A DNA stretch of 64,000 nucleotides from contig NZ_JAALEG010000017.1 in the NCBI RefSeq assembly GCF_011058165.1, forward strand, positions 1 through 64,000, given 5' to 3'. The notes under the pieces were generated by a model that saw only the letters and a program-made list of their open reading frames with translations, made no database searches and was not told the DNA's origin. This DNA comes from Rhodococcus aetherivorans. GTDB taxonomy: Bacteria > Actinomycetota > Actinomycetes > Mycobacteriales > Mycobacteriaceae. Shown piece by piece: positions 57,301 through 64,000 of the stretch (position 1 is the stretch's first letter; every line of letters starts with the position of its first letter). The position numbers were made by a program, and so were the translations under genes.

Positions 57301-58467
57301 ATGAGTGCCGTGTCGCTCGAACGCACCATCTACGAACCCGACCACGCCGCGTTCCGCGAAACCGCGCGACGCTTCGCCGAGCGCGAGGTCGCCCCCCACC
57401 TCGAGCAGTGGGCCGCGGCGGGCCGCGTCGATCGCGAGCTGTACCGGCAGGCCGGCAAGCTCGGCCTGCTCGGTGTCGCCGTGCCGGAACGGTTCGGCGG
57501 CGGGGGCATCGACGATTTCCGGTTCGGCGCCGTGCTCATCGAGGAACTCGCCCGCGTCGGCGCCCAGGCCGTCACCATGGGCTTGTCGGGATTCAACGAC
57601 CTGGTCGCCCCGTACTTCACGGCCCTCGGCACCGAGGAGCAGAACCATCGCTGGCTCGCCCCCATGGTCGCCGGTGAGGCGATCGGCGCGATCGCCATGA
57701 CCGAACCCGGCGCCGGCAGCGACCTCGCCGCCGTCGCCACCACCGCGATTCCCGACGGCGACCACTTCGTGCTGAACGGCAGCAAGATCTTCATCTCCAA
57801 CGGCCTGCTCGCCGACACGATCATCGTCGTCGCGAAGACCGATCCCGCCGCCGGGAAGAACGGGGTGAGCCTGCTCGTCGTCGAGGACGGCATGCCCGGG
57901 TTCACGAAGAACGGCCCGCTCGACAAGGTGGGCCTGTCCGCACAGGACACCGCCGAGCTGGTGTTCGACGACGTCCGCGTGCCCCGCGCCAACCTGCTCG
58001 GCGAGGAGAACCGGGGCTTCGGCTATCTGCGGCACAACCTGCCGCAGGAGCGGCTCAGCATCGCGGTGACCTCCATGGCCCTGATGACCCGCACGTTCGA
58101 GACGGCGCTGCGCTACGCCACCGACCGCACAGCGTTCGGGCAGCGCATCGCCGACTTCCAGGCCAACCGCTTCTACCTCGCCGAACTGGCCACCGAAATC
58201 GAGATCGCGCAGGTGTTCGTGGACCGTTGCATCCTCGACGCCGCCCACGGCCGGCTCGACGAGGTGACGGCGGCGATGGCCAAGTGGTGGGTCACCGAAC
58301 TGCATCTGAAGGTGGTGCACCGGGCCGTGCAGCTGCACGGCGGCTACGGGTTCATGAAGGAGTACGACGTCGCCCGCGACTATCTGGACTCCCGGGCCGG
58401 GACCCTCTACGGCGGCACCACGGAAATCATGAAGGAGATCGTCGGTCGCCGGCTCACCCGGACGTAG
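57301..58467 (+). CDS. Acyl-CoA dehydrogenase
   Basis: A 388-aa flavoenzyme introducing the alpha-beta double bond in acyl-CoA. AIAMTEPGAGSDLAAV and GSKIFISNGLLAD are the family motifs near FAD, and LHGGYGFMKEYDVARDYLDS precedes LYGGTTEIMKEIVGR. The MCAD-type catalytic Glu position is Gly here, but LPQERLSIAV carries the Glu used by LCAD- and isovaleryl-type enzymes, so it should be active. First gene of the dehydrogenase-ligase-transporter operon, 49 bp before the ligase gene. Confidence 0.92.
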   Translation: MSAVSLERTIYEPDHAAFRETARRFAEREVAPHLEQWAAAGRVDRELYRQAGKLGLLGVAVPERFGGGGIDDFRFGAVLIEELARVGAQAVTMGLSGFNDLVAPYFTALGTEEQNHRWLAPMVAGEAIGAIAMTEPGAGSDLAAVATTAIPDGDHFVLNGSKIFISNGLLADTIIVVAKTDPAAGKNGVSLLVVEDGMPGFTKNGPLDKVGLSAQDTAELVFDDVRVPRANLLGEENRGFGYLRHNLPQERLSIAVTSMALMTRTFETALRYATDRTAFGQRIADFQANRFYLAELATEIEIAQVFVDRCILDAAHGRLDEVTAAMAKWWVTELHLKVVHRAVQLHGGYGFMKEYDVARDYLDSRAGTLYGGTTEIMKEIVGRRLTRT

Positions 58468-58516
58468 TCGCTTCGGCCACAGACCATCCCGCATCCCAAG
58501 GCATCGAGGAGATCCC

Positions 58517-60040
58517 GTGCTCAATCAAGGTACCGGAACCTGGCCGCACCGACGCGCCCGGCAGGCCCCCGACGCGGTCGCGCTCGACTTCCGCGGCACC
58601 ACCGTCACCTACCGCGAACTCGACGAGCGGGTCACCCGGCTCGCCCACGCCCTGCGCGCCCGGGGTATCGGCCCCGGAGACCGGGTCGCGCTGCTGTCCG
58701 CGAACCACCCCGCCTACCTCGAGGTGCTGTTCGCCGCCGGCCTGCTCGGGGCCGTGTTCGTGCCGCTCAACGCCCGGCTGACCACCCCCGAGGTGGAGTA
58801 CTGCCTGGCCGACTCCGGCAGCGCCGTGCTGATCCATTCCGCCGCCCTCGCGGACGTCGCCGACGCGGCCGCCACCGCGGCCGGCACCGCCCGGCGCGTG
58901 GTCCTCGACGGGGCACCCGACGACCGGGCCGTCGGCTACGAGGAGATCATCGCGACCGCCCCCGCCGACCGTCTCGACGTCCCGGTCACGCACGACGACC
59001 CGTGCTTCATCATGTACACCTCCGGCACCACCGGCCGGCCCAAGGGCGTCGTCCTCACCCACGGCAACGTGGTGTTCGCGGTGATGAATCCGATCGTCGA
59101 TCTCGACTTCCTCTCCGACGAGGTGGCCCTGGTCGCCGCACCGCTCTTCCATACCGCCGCCTTGAACTTCGTCGCCCTGCCGACCCTGCTCAAGGGCGGC
59201 ACCGTGATCGTCGAGGAGGGCTTCGAGCCCGGCCGCATCCTGCACCTGATCGAAACCAAGAGGGTCACGTACTCGTTCGGGGTGCCCACGATGCTCGACG
59301 CGATGAGCACCCACCCGAACTGGAACCGCACCGACCTGAGCTCGATCCGTCGCTGGATCGTCGCGGCCGCACCGGTACCGCCACGGACCCTGCAGACCTA
59401 CACCGCCCGTGGCGTCCGCCTCTGCCAGGGATACGGATTGACCGAGACCGGCCCGGGCGCGCTGATCCTCACGCCCAAGGACGCCGAGCGCAAGCTCGGC
59501 ACCGCGGGCGCCCCGCACTTCTTCACCGACGTGCGCGTCGTCGACCCGGACGGCACCGAGGTCGCCCCCGGCGACCGCGGCGAGATCCAGATCTCCGGCC
59601 CGAACGTGATGCGGCGGTACTGGAATCGCCCCGACGCCACCGCCGAAGCCTTCACCGGCGACGGCTGGTTCCGATCCGGCGACGTGGGGGTTCCCGACGA
59701 GGACGGCTTCGTCACGATCGTCGACCGGCTCAAGGACATGATCATCTCGGGTGGCGAGAACATCTACCCCGCCGAGGTGGAGGCCGCCATCCTCGACCTG
59801 CCCGGCGTCCTCGGCTGCGCCGTCTTCGGTGTGCCCGACGAGAAGTGGGGTGAGGTGGGCCGGGCCGCCGTCACCCTCGCCGACGGCGCCACCCTCACCG
59901 AGGACGAGCTGTTCGCCTTCCTCGGCGAGCGCCTCGCCAGGTACAAGATCCCCAAATCCCTTCTCGTTCTCGACGAGATCCCCCGCAACGCCACCGGAAA
60001 GATCCGCAAGGACAAGTTGCGCGAGCAGTACGCCCACTGA
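58517..60040 (+). CDS. Acyl-CoA ligase (FadD-like, AMP-forming)
   Basis: A 507-aa ANL-superfamily ligase. The P-loop is YTSGTTGRPKGV, then YGLTETGPG (A5), SGDVG and DRLKDMIISGGENIYPAEVE (A7-A8), ending with RNATGKIRKDKLR carrying the catalytic Lys. Size and motifs fit medium/long or aryl-acyl ligases. It would activate the acid that the dehydrogenase then oxidises. GTG start 10 bp after GAGGAG. The MHS transporter gene follows 25 bp downstream. Confidence 0.92.
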   Translation: MLNQGTGTWPHRRARQAPDAVALDFRGTTVTYRELDERVTRLAHALRARGIGPGDRVALLSANHPAYLEVLFAAGLLGAVFVPLNARLTTPEVEYCLADSGSAVLIHSAALADVADAAATAAGTARRVVLDGAPDDRAVGYEEIIATAPADRLDVPVTHDDPCFIMYTSGTTGRPKGVVLTHGNVVFAVMNPIVDLDFLSDEVALVAAPLFHTAALNFVALPTLLKGGTVIVEEGFEPGRILHLIETKRVTYSFGVPTMLDAMSTHPNWNRTDLSSIRRWIVAAAPVPPRTLQTYTARGVRLCQGYGLTETGPGALILTPKDAERKLGTAGAPHFFTDVRVVDPDGTEVAPGDRGEIQISGPNVMRRYWNRPDATAEAFTGDGWFRSGDVGVPDEDGFVTIVDRLKDMIISGGENIYPAEVEAAILDLPGVLGCAVFGVPDEKWGEVGRAAVTLADGATLTEDELFAFLGERLARYKIPKSLLVLDEIPRNATGKIRKDKLREQYAH

Positions 60041-60065
60041 CCCGACCGCCACGGCAGGAGCTCCC

Positions 60066-61406
60066 ATGACCGTCACCGCATCCGCGGACATCACTGCGGC
60101 CCAGAGAAAGAAGGAAGTTCGACGCGTCGTGCTGTCGAGCTATCTGGGCAGCACCATCGAGTTCTACGACTTTCTGCTCTACGCGACCGCGGCAGCGATC
60201 GTCTTCGCACCCGTGTTCTTCTCGGACCTGTCCCCGCTCGCCGGGACCATCGCGTCGATGGGCACGTTCGCCGCGGGCTACCTGGCCCGTCCTTTCGGCG
60301 GCGTCGTCTTCGGGCACTTCGGCGACAGGTACGGCCGCAAGTCGATGCTGCTGATCTCCATGACGGTCATGGGCGTCGCGTCGTTCCTCATCGGCCTCGT
60401 CCCGCCGGCGTCGGCGATCGGATCCTGGGCCGCAATCATTCTCGTGCTGCTGCGCGTGTGCCAGGGCATCGCCGTGGGCGGTGAGTGGGGCGGCGCGGCG
60501 CTCATGTCCCTCGAGCACGTCGGCGGGCGGGGGCGCGGCTTCGCCGCCTCGTTCACCAACGCCGGCGCACCCACCGGTTCCCTGCTCGGCACCCTCGCCC
60601 TGGCGCTGGTGGCGCTGCTGCCCGAGGACGACTTCCTGTCGTGGGGCTGGCGCATCCCGTTCCTGCTGTCCGCGGTGATGCTGGCCGTCGGCCTGTTCGT
60701 CCGGGCCCGGGTGTCCGAGAGCCCGCTGTTCCGGGAGGCGATGGCCAAGCAGGCCGAGGTGGACGCCACCGCGGTCGACAGGCGGACCCCGCCGATCCTG
60801 AGCGTCCTGCGCCGTCCGCGGAACCTGCTGCTCGTCGCCCTGGGGTGCATGGCCAGCTTCGGCATCCAGACCATGTTCACCACGTTCGCCATCGGGTACG
60901 CGTCCCATTCCGGGGTGACCCGATCGCAGGCGCTCCTGGCGTTCGCCGTCTGCCAGTTCGTCGCGATCTTCACCCTGCTCGGATTCGCCCGCCTCTCCGA
61001 CCGCGTCGGCCGACGACCGGTGATGCTCTTCGGTCTCGGCGCGTTCGTCGTGCTGATCGTGCCGATCCTGGCACTGCTGTCGTCCGGCAACGTCGCCCTG
61101 GTGACGCTCGGGTTCGTGCTCGGCTTCGGCGTCTGCCAGTCCGCGACCTACGGTCCGATGGCGGCGTACATCGCCGAGCAGTTCGGCACCGCGGCCCGGT
61201 ACACCGGCGCCTCGCTCGGCTACCAGGGCGCGACACTGCTCGGCGCGGGCTTCACGCCGGTGATCCTCGCGTCGCTGCAGGCGGCCGCCGGCGGCGGCAC
61301 CGGCCTGGTCGCGGCGTTCATGATCGGGCTGGCAGTCCTGAGCGCGGTGTTCATCCTCCTGGCGAAGGAGAGCAAGGACCGCGACCTGAGCACGTACGAG
61401 CACTGA
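60066..61406 (+). CDS. MFS transporter, MHS family (second copy)
   Basis: A 446-aa, 12-helix symporter starting with the MHS motif GSTIEFYDFLLYATAAA and GHFGDRYGRKSM, then GEWGGAALM. It resembles the transporter at 19.4 kb in motif layout but clearly differs in sequence. As last gene of the dehydrogenase-ligase operon it probably imports the carboxylate substrate. ATG has AGGAG at 7 bp. Confidence 0.88.
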   Translation: MTVTASADITAAQRKKEVRRVVLSSYLGSTIEFYDFLLYATAAAIVFAPVFFSDLSPLAGTIASMGTFAAGYLARPFGGVVFGHFGDRYGRKSMLLISMTVMGVASFLIGLVPPASAIGSWAAIILVLLRVCQGIAVGGEWGGAALMSLEHVGGRGRGFAASFTNAGAPTGSLLGTLALALVALLPEDDFLSWGWRIPFLLSAVMLAVGLFVRARVSESPLFREAMAKQAEVDATAVDRRTPPILSVLRRPRNLLLVALGCMASFGIQTMFTTFAIGYASHSGVTRSQALLAFAVCQFVAIFTLLGFARLSDRVGRRPVMLFGLGAFVVLIVPILALLSSGNVALVTLGFVLGFGVCQSATYGPMAAYIAEQFGTAARYTGASLGYQGATLLGAGFTPVILASLQAAAGGGTGLVAAFMIGLAVLSAVFILLAKESKDRDLSTYEH

Positions 61407-61419
61407 ATCCTCGAACCGT

Positions 61420-61453
61420 GAAGGGCGCGCAGGGACTTCCCTGCGCGCCCTTC
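61420..61453 (+). terminator. Terminator after the MHS transporter
   Basis: A perfect 15-bp stem GAAGGGCGCGCAGGG with its complement and loop ACTT, 13 bp after the stop codon. Confidence 0.88.
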
Positions 61454-61501
61454 GTCGTTCAGCGCCGCAGTCGTTCAGCGCCGCAGTCGTTCAGCGCCGC
61501 A
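61454..61501. repeat. Three tandem 16-bp repeats
   Basis: GTCGTTCAGCGCCGCA occurs three times without interruption directly after the terminator hairpin, ending 171 bp before the PhzF start. No mismatch is seen among the copies, which suggests recent slippage. Confidence 0.9.
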
Positions 61502-61672
61502 TCGGCACGTGATCGATCCCGGCCTCGAGGTGGTTCGGACCGATGCGGTCGAGCGTCGCGGAACGGATGGTCGGCACTGAGCCCATCGCAGGGTCGCCGG
61601 CGTATTCGGATGCGCCCCGCCGGCGCCGCGACCACAATCGTCGGGACGGAACCGACGAAGGAGACACAGCCG

Positions 61673-62518
61673 ATGGTGCAGCCACGTTCCCGGAACTTCG
61701 CGCAGGTCGACGTGTTCGCCGCCGAGCCGTACCGGGGAAACCCGGTCGCGGTCGTCCTCGACGGCGACGGCATCCCCGACGAGGCGATGGCGCAGTTCGC
61801 GGCGTGGACGAACCTGTCCGAGACCACGTTCGTTCTTCCCCCGACGACCCCCGAGGCCGACTACCGGCTGCGCATCTTCACCCCCGGCGCGGAGATCCCG
61901 TTCGCCGGCCATCCCACGCTCGGCTCGGCGCACGCGTGGCTCGAGGCCGGCGGCGTGCCGAAAACCCCGGGCCTTCTCGTCCAGGAATGCGGAGCCGGAC
62001 TCGTCGAACTGCGCCACACCGACGAGTCGGCAGCGTTCCGCGCCCCCGAGCTGGTCCGTCGCGGCGACCTCGACGAGGACCACCTGGCCCGCATCGCCCG
62101 TGGCCTCGGGATCGCGCGCGAGCGGATCGTGGCCCACAACTGGGTCGACAACGGGCCCGGCTGGGCTGCGGTCCTGCTCGAGTCCGCGCAGGACGTGCTC
62201 GACCTCGAACCCGACGACCAGCACATGCGCGACCTGATGCTCGGTGTCGTCGGCCCCTACCCGCCGGGATCGCCGCAGCAGTTCGAGGTCCGCGCCTTCG
62301 CCGCGCCCGTCGGCGTCAAGGAGGACCCGGTGACGGGAAGCCTCAACGCCGGCCTGGCCCAGTGGCTGATCGGCGCCGGCATCGCGCCGGCCGACTACCG
62401 AGCGAGCCAGGGGACGCGCGTCGGCCGCCGCGGCATCGTGACCGTGCACTCGTCGGGCGACGAGGTGTGGATCGGCGGACACAGCACGACGTGCATCCGC
62501 GGGACCGTGCACCTGTAG
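61673..62518 (+). CDS. PhzF-family isomerase/epimerase-like protein
   Basis: A 281-aa protein with the twofold diaminopimelate-epimerase-like fold: QVDVFAAEPYRGNPVAVVLD, NLSETTFVLPP (catalytic Glu region), IPFAGHPTLGSAHAWLE and GVKEDPVTGSLNAGLAQW. It lacks a phz context, so it is not evidence of phenazine production; most PhzF-like proteins have no known substrate. ATG follows GAAGGAGACAC. It stands alone between a repeat/terminator and a convergent gene. Confidence 0.9.
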   Translation: MVQPRSRNFAQVDVFAAEPYRGNPVAVVLDGDGIPDEAMAQFAAWTNLSETTFVLPPTTPEADYRLRIFTPGAEIPFAGHPTLGSAHAWLEAGGVPKTPGLLVQECGAGLVELRHTDESAAFRAPELVRRGDLDEDHLARIARGLGIARERIVAHNWVDNGPGWAAVLLESAQDVLDLEPDDQHMRDLMLGVVGPYPPGSPQQFEVRAFAAPVGVKEDPVTGSLNAGLAQWLIGAGIAPADYRASQGTRVGRRGIVTVHSSGDEVWIGGHSTTCIRGTVHL

Positions 62519-62566
62519 GAGCCGGTCGTGAGCGGGGTCCGCCCCTCCGAATCCGGGGGTGGGCGA

Positions 62567-62908
62567 CTACGCCGACAGCGCCCGGGCCAGATCGGCCGGA
62601 ACCGGCATCGGGGTCGTCAGGCCGGCGGCGACCCGTCCGGTGTTGCCTTCGGGATACCGGCCGGTCATCGAACCGGGAGCAGCGACGACGATCCGCACGA
62701 CCTGCCCGAGGGCCTCGCGGCGGTCACGGCAGCGCAGCGCCAGGGCGAGCATCGCGACGTGATTGCAGGTGTGCAACCACGGATCCGGCTGGGACAGGAT
62801 GTGCGCCCGTTCGAGGTGGCGCCACCGTTGCTGCGGGTCGCCGGCAGTTTTCGACGCGGCCATCTCCCGTCGGTAGAGGTCCCGGGCGACGGTACCGATG
62901 CGCGGCAT
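62567..62908 (-). CDS. DUF3703-family protein
   Basis: A 113-aa helical protein, with RWRHLERAHILSQPDPWLHTCNHVAML as its central region and GRYPEGNTGR near the C-terminus. DUF3703 members often carry conserved histidines, seen here as HLERAHI and LHTCNHV, but their role is unknown. The start at 62908 is the ATG before RIGTVARDLYRRE, with GAAAGGATC upstream. Convergent with the PhzF gene. Confidence 0.82.
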   Translation of the reverse strand: MPRIGTVARDLYRREMAASKTAGDPQQRWRHLERAHILSQPDPWLHTCNHVAMLALALRCRDRREALGQVVRIVVAAPGSMTGRYPEGNTGRVAAGLTTPMPVPADLARALSA

Positions 62909-63244
62909 GACCGATCCTTTCGGTGAACGTTGTCGAACGCGAGCTGTCAGCAGCATTCCTCGGTCTCGGCCGCCGAGCAAGAACGGGCCGCCACGGGTCG
63001 ATCGTTCACACACGTCCGTGGCCGGAATTCCCGCTCCCCCTCTGCGCAACGAGTAATCCGAGGACGGTCAGGACTGTAGTGACCGCAGCGCGGGTGCGGC
63101 CCACGTGGTCGTCTTCGTCGCGCTCTCGCAGCGACGGCCCTCGTCCTCACCCTTCTCGCCGTGACGAAGGACGGCCGGCGTCCCCGTCGCCGCAGGCGCC
63201 ACTAGGATCGGCGATCAGGTGCCGATCACAGCAGTCGAGGACAA
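62909..63244. other. Intergenic region with no gene seen
   Basis: About 335 bp between divergent genes. It contains a short hairpin (CTCGG/CCGAG near 62958-62980) and a -10-like TAGGAT near 63203 before the membrane protein gene. No coding sequence or RNA fold is recognised. Confidence 0.4.
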
Positions 63245-63247
63245 GTG

Positions 63248-63682
63248 ATGGAAACTCTCGCACGCTACGTGGAACTGTTCGTGCCGATGCTCTGGCTCGG
63301 GATGGTGCTCGCCATCTCCTTCCTCGAAGCACCCCTGAAGTTCCGGGCGCCGGGAATCACCATCCCCCTCGGACTCGGTATCGGTCGCCTGGTGTTCCGG
63401 GCACTCAACACGGTGGAGGGGGTCCTCGCCCTCGTGCTGATCACGGCGTGCCTGGTCTCGTCGCCCGGCACGACCGGATGGATCCTGCTCCTCGTGACGG
63501 TGGCCGTGCTGGCGGTCCAGGTGGCGGTGATCCGCCCGCCGCTGACGCGCCGCTCGAACCGCATCCTCGCGGGGGAGGACGCACCCCGCTCGAAGGTGCA
63601 CTACGCCTATGTGGCGCTCGAGATCGTCAAGGTCGCACTGCTGATCGCGCTGGCGATCGTGCTGGCGCGCACGTTCGTCTGA
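63248..63682 (+). CDS. Small four-helix membrane protein
   Basis: A 144-aa membrane protein with four hydrophobic segments (about 8-26, 48-70, 74-93 and 119-142). The N-terminal part has the pattern FVPMLWLGMVLAISFLEAPLKFRAPG, reminiscent of small DUF4149-like membrane proteins, though I am not sure of the family. ATG at 63248 follows directly on a GTG that could serve instead. No neighbour suggests a function. Confidence 0.75.
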   Translation: METLARYVELFVPMLWLGMVLAISFLEAPLKFRAPGITIPLGLGIGRLVFRALNTVEGVLALVLITACLVSSPGTTGWILLLVTVAVLAVQVAVIRPPLTRRSNRILAGEDAPRSKVHYAYVALEIVKVALLIALAIVLARTFV

Positions 63683-63799
63683 CGCCGCCCCGGCGCACCG
63701 GGCTCCCTGGTCCGCCCGAACAGCGCGCGTCCTCGGCGCGGTGCACCCTCGCCCGGTGGGCGGGGCCGGCCCCTCGTCGTCACCTCGGGTCGTGTCGGC

Positions 63800-64000
63800 T
63801 CACCCGGCGGGCCGCTCCTCGGTCGGCGACGTCGTGGCGCCACCCGGGGTCTCGGAGGGCTCCGCCGACTTGCGGGTCTCGTCGGCCACCGGCCGTCCGG
63901 CACCCCCGGTGCTCGCCTCTCCCCTGTCGTCCGGCGCGGGACGGACATCCCCGCGCTCCGTCCGCCCCTCGTAGGGCGGGACGGCCGCGTCCGCATCCCC
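63800..64000 (-). CDS. 3' end of a gene continuing beyond the right edge
   Basis: From base 64000 a minus-strand frame stays open for 66 codons to a TGA at 63800-63802. The encoded tail is hydrophilic and rich in Pro, Glu, Thr and Gly (AVPPYEGRTERGDVRPAPDD...SPTEERPAG), like a disordered C-terminus. Third codon positions are G/C-rich. The main domain lies outside the window, so identity is unknown. Confidence 0.5.
   Translation of the reverse strand, partial: GDADAAVPPYEGRTERGDVRPAPDDRGEASTGGAGRPVADETRKSAEPSETPGGATTSPTEERPAG

Noticed and set aside
57301-58467. Acyl-CoA dehydrogenase lacking its catalytic Glu
   Set aside because: The Glu is absent at the MCAD position (LYGGTTEIM), but the alternative base of LCAD-type enzymes is present in LPQERLSIA.
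61673-62518. Phenazine biosynthesis locus from the PhzF homologue
   Set aside because: No other phz gene is present, and PhzF-like proteins are widespread outside phenazine producers.

Overview
This is about 64 kb of a high-GC actinobacterial chromosome. Gene order from about 1 to 36.6 kb follows the Mycobacterium tuberculosis Rv3644c-Rv3683 block closely: holB, topA, Rv3647c-like, cspA, Rv3649-like helicase, tad locus, 6C RNA, Rv3661-like, Rv3662c-like, acs, Rv3669-like, ephE, marP, Nudix, thioredoxin-like, nth, Rv3675-like, crp, Rv3677c-like, RidA, DUF4177, two ArsA-like ATPases, whiB4, ponA2, Rv3683-like. Sequence character and the accessory genes (two kinds of cholesterol-oxidase-like flavoenzyme, MHS transporters, a sterol-type operator) suggest Rhodococcus or a close relative. 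That genus assignment is inference.

Layout. 0-0.5 kb: promoters and leader of an rRNA operon that runs leftwards out of the window. 0.5-7.5 kb: tRNA-Thr, holB, topA and cspA, with a VOC/AraC pair where M. tuberculosis has an adenylate cyclase gene. 7.9-10.2 kb: Hrq1/SftH-type helicase. 10.2-14.8 kb: a compact tad-like pilus/secretion operon. 14.9-15.1 kb: 6C small RNA with a tandem repeat over its promoter. 15.2-36.6 kb: the conserved block from an HAD hydrolase through acs, the marP-nth group, crp, ArsA pair, whiB4 and ponA2 to tRNA-Pro, with an MHS transporter, nhaA and yqeY inserted.

The accessory half begins after tRNA-Pro. 36.8-37.3 kb: a frameshifted DUF5994 gene. 37.3-39.6 kb: a TetR/fatty-acid desaturase pair sharing a palindromic operator. 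39.6-43 kb: a lipoprotein with an IdeR-like box over its start, an MPI-family protein and a secreted GH43-like protein. 43-46.4 kb: a Tat-exported class II cholesterol oxidase under a KstR-like operator, and an F420-type oxidoreductase preceded by six 24-bp repeats. 47.3-51 kb: an oxidative-stress group (dps, a 19-residue membrane microprotein, katA, furA) in which an IS5-family element sits exactly between furA and katA. 51-52.7 kb: two translationally coupled DUF5602 exported proteins. 52.7-61.4 kb: a divergent catabolic cluster of TetR, Baeyer-Villiger-type monooxygenase, ChoD-like GMC oxidoreductase and acetoacetate-decarboxylase-like protein, against acyl-CoA dehydrogenase, acyl-CoA ligase and MHS transporter. 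61.7-64 kb: PhzF, DUF3703, a small membrane protein and the 3' end of a gene that continues off the right edge.

Two expression habits recur. At 13 gene junctions the start codon overlaps the upstream stop codon by 4 bp (GTGA, ATGA or TTGA), suggesting translational coupling. Several genes have a -10-like hexamer 6-9 bp before the start codon, suggesting leaderless transcripts. All assignments come from reading the sequence and remembered family features; no database search was run.
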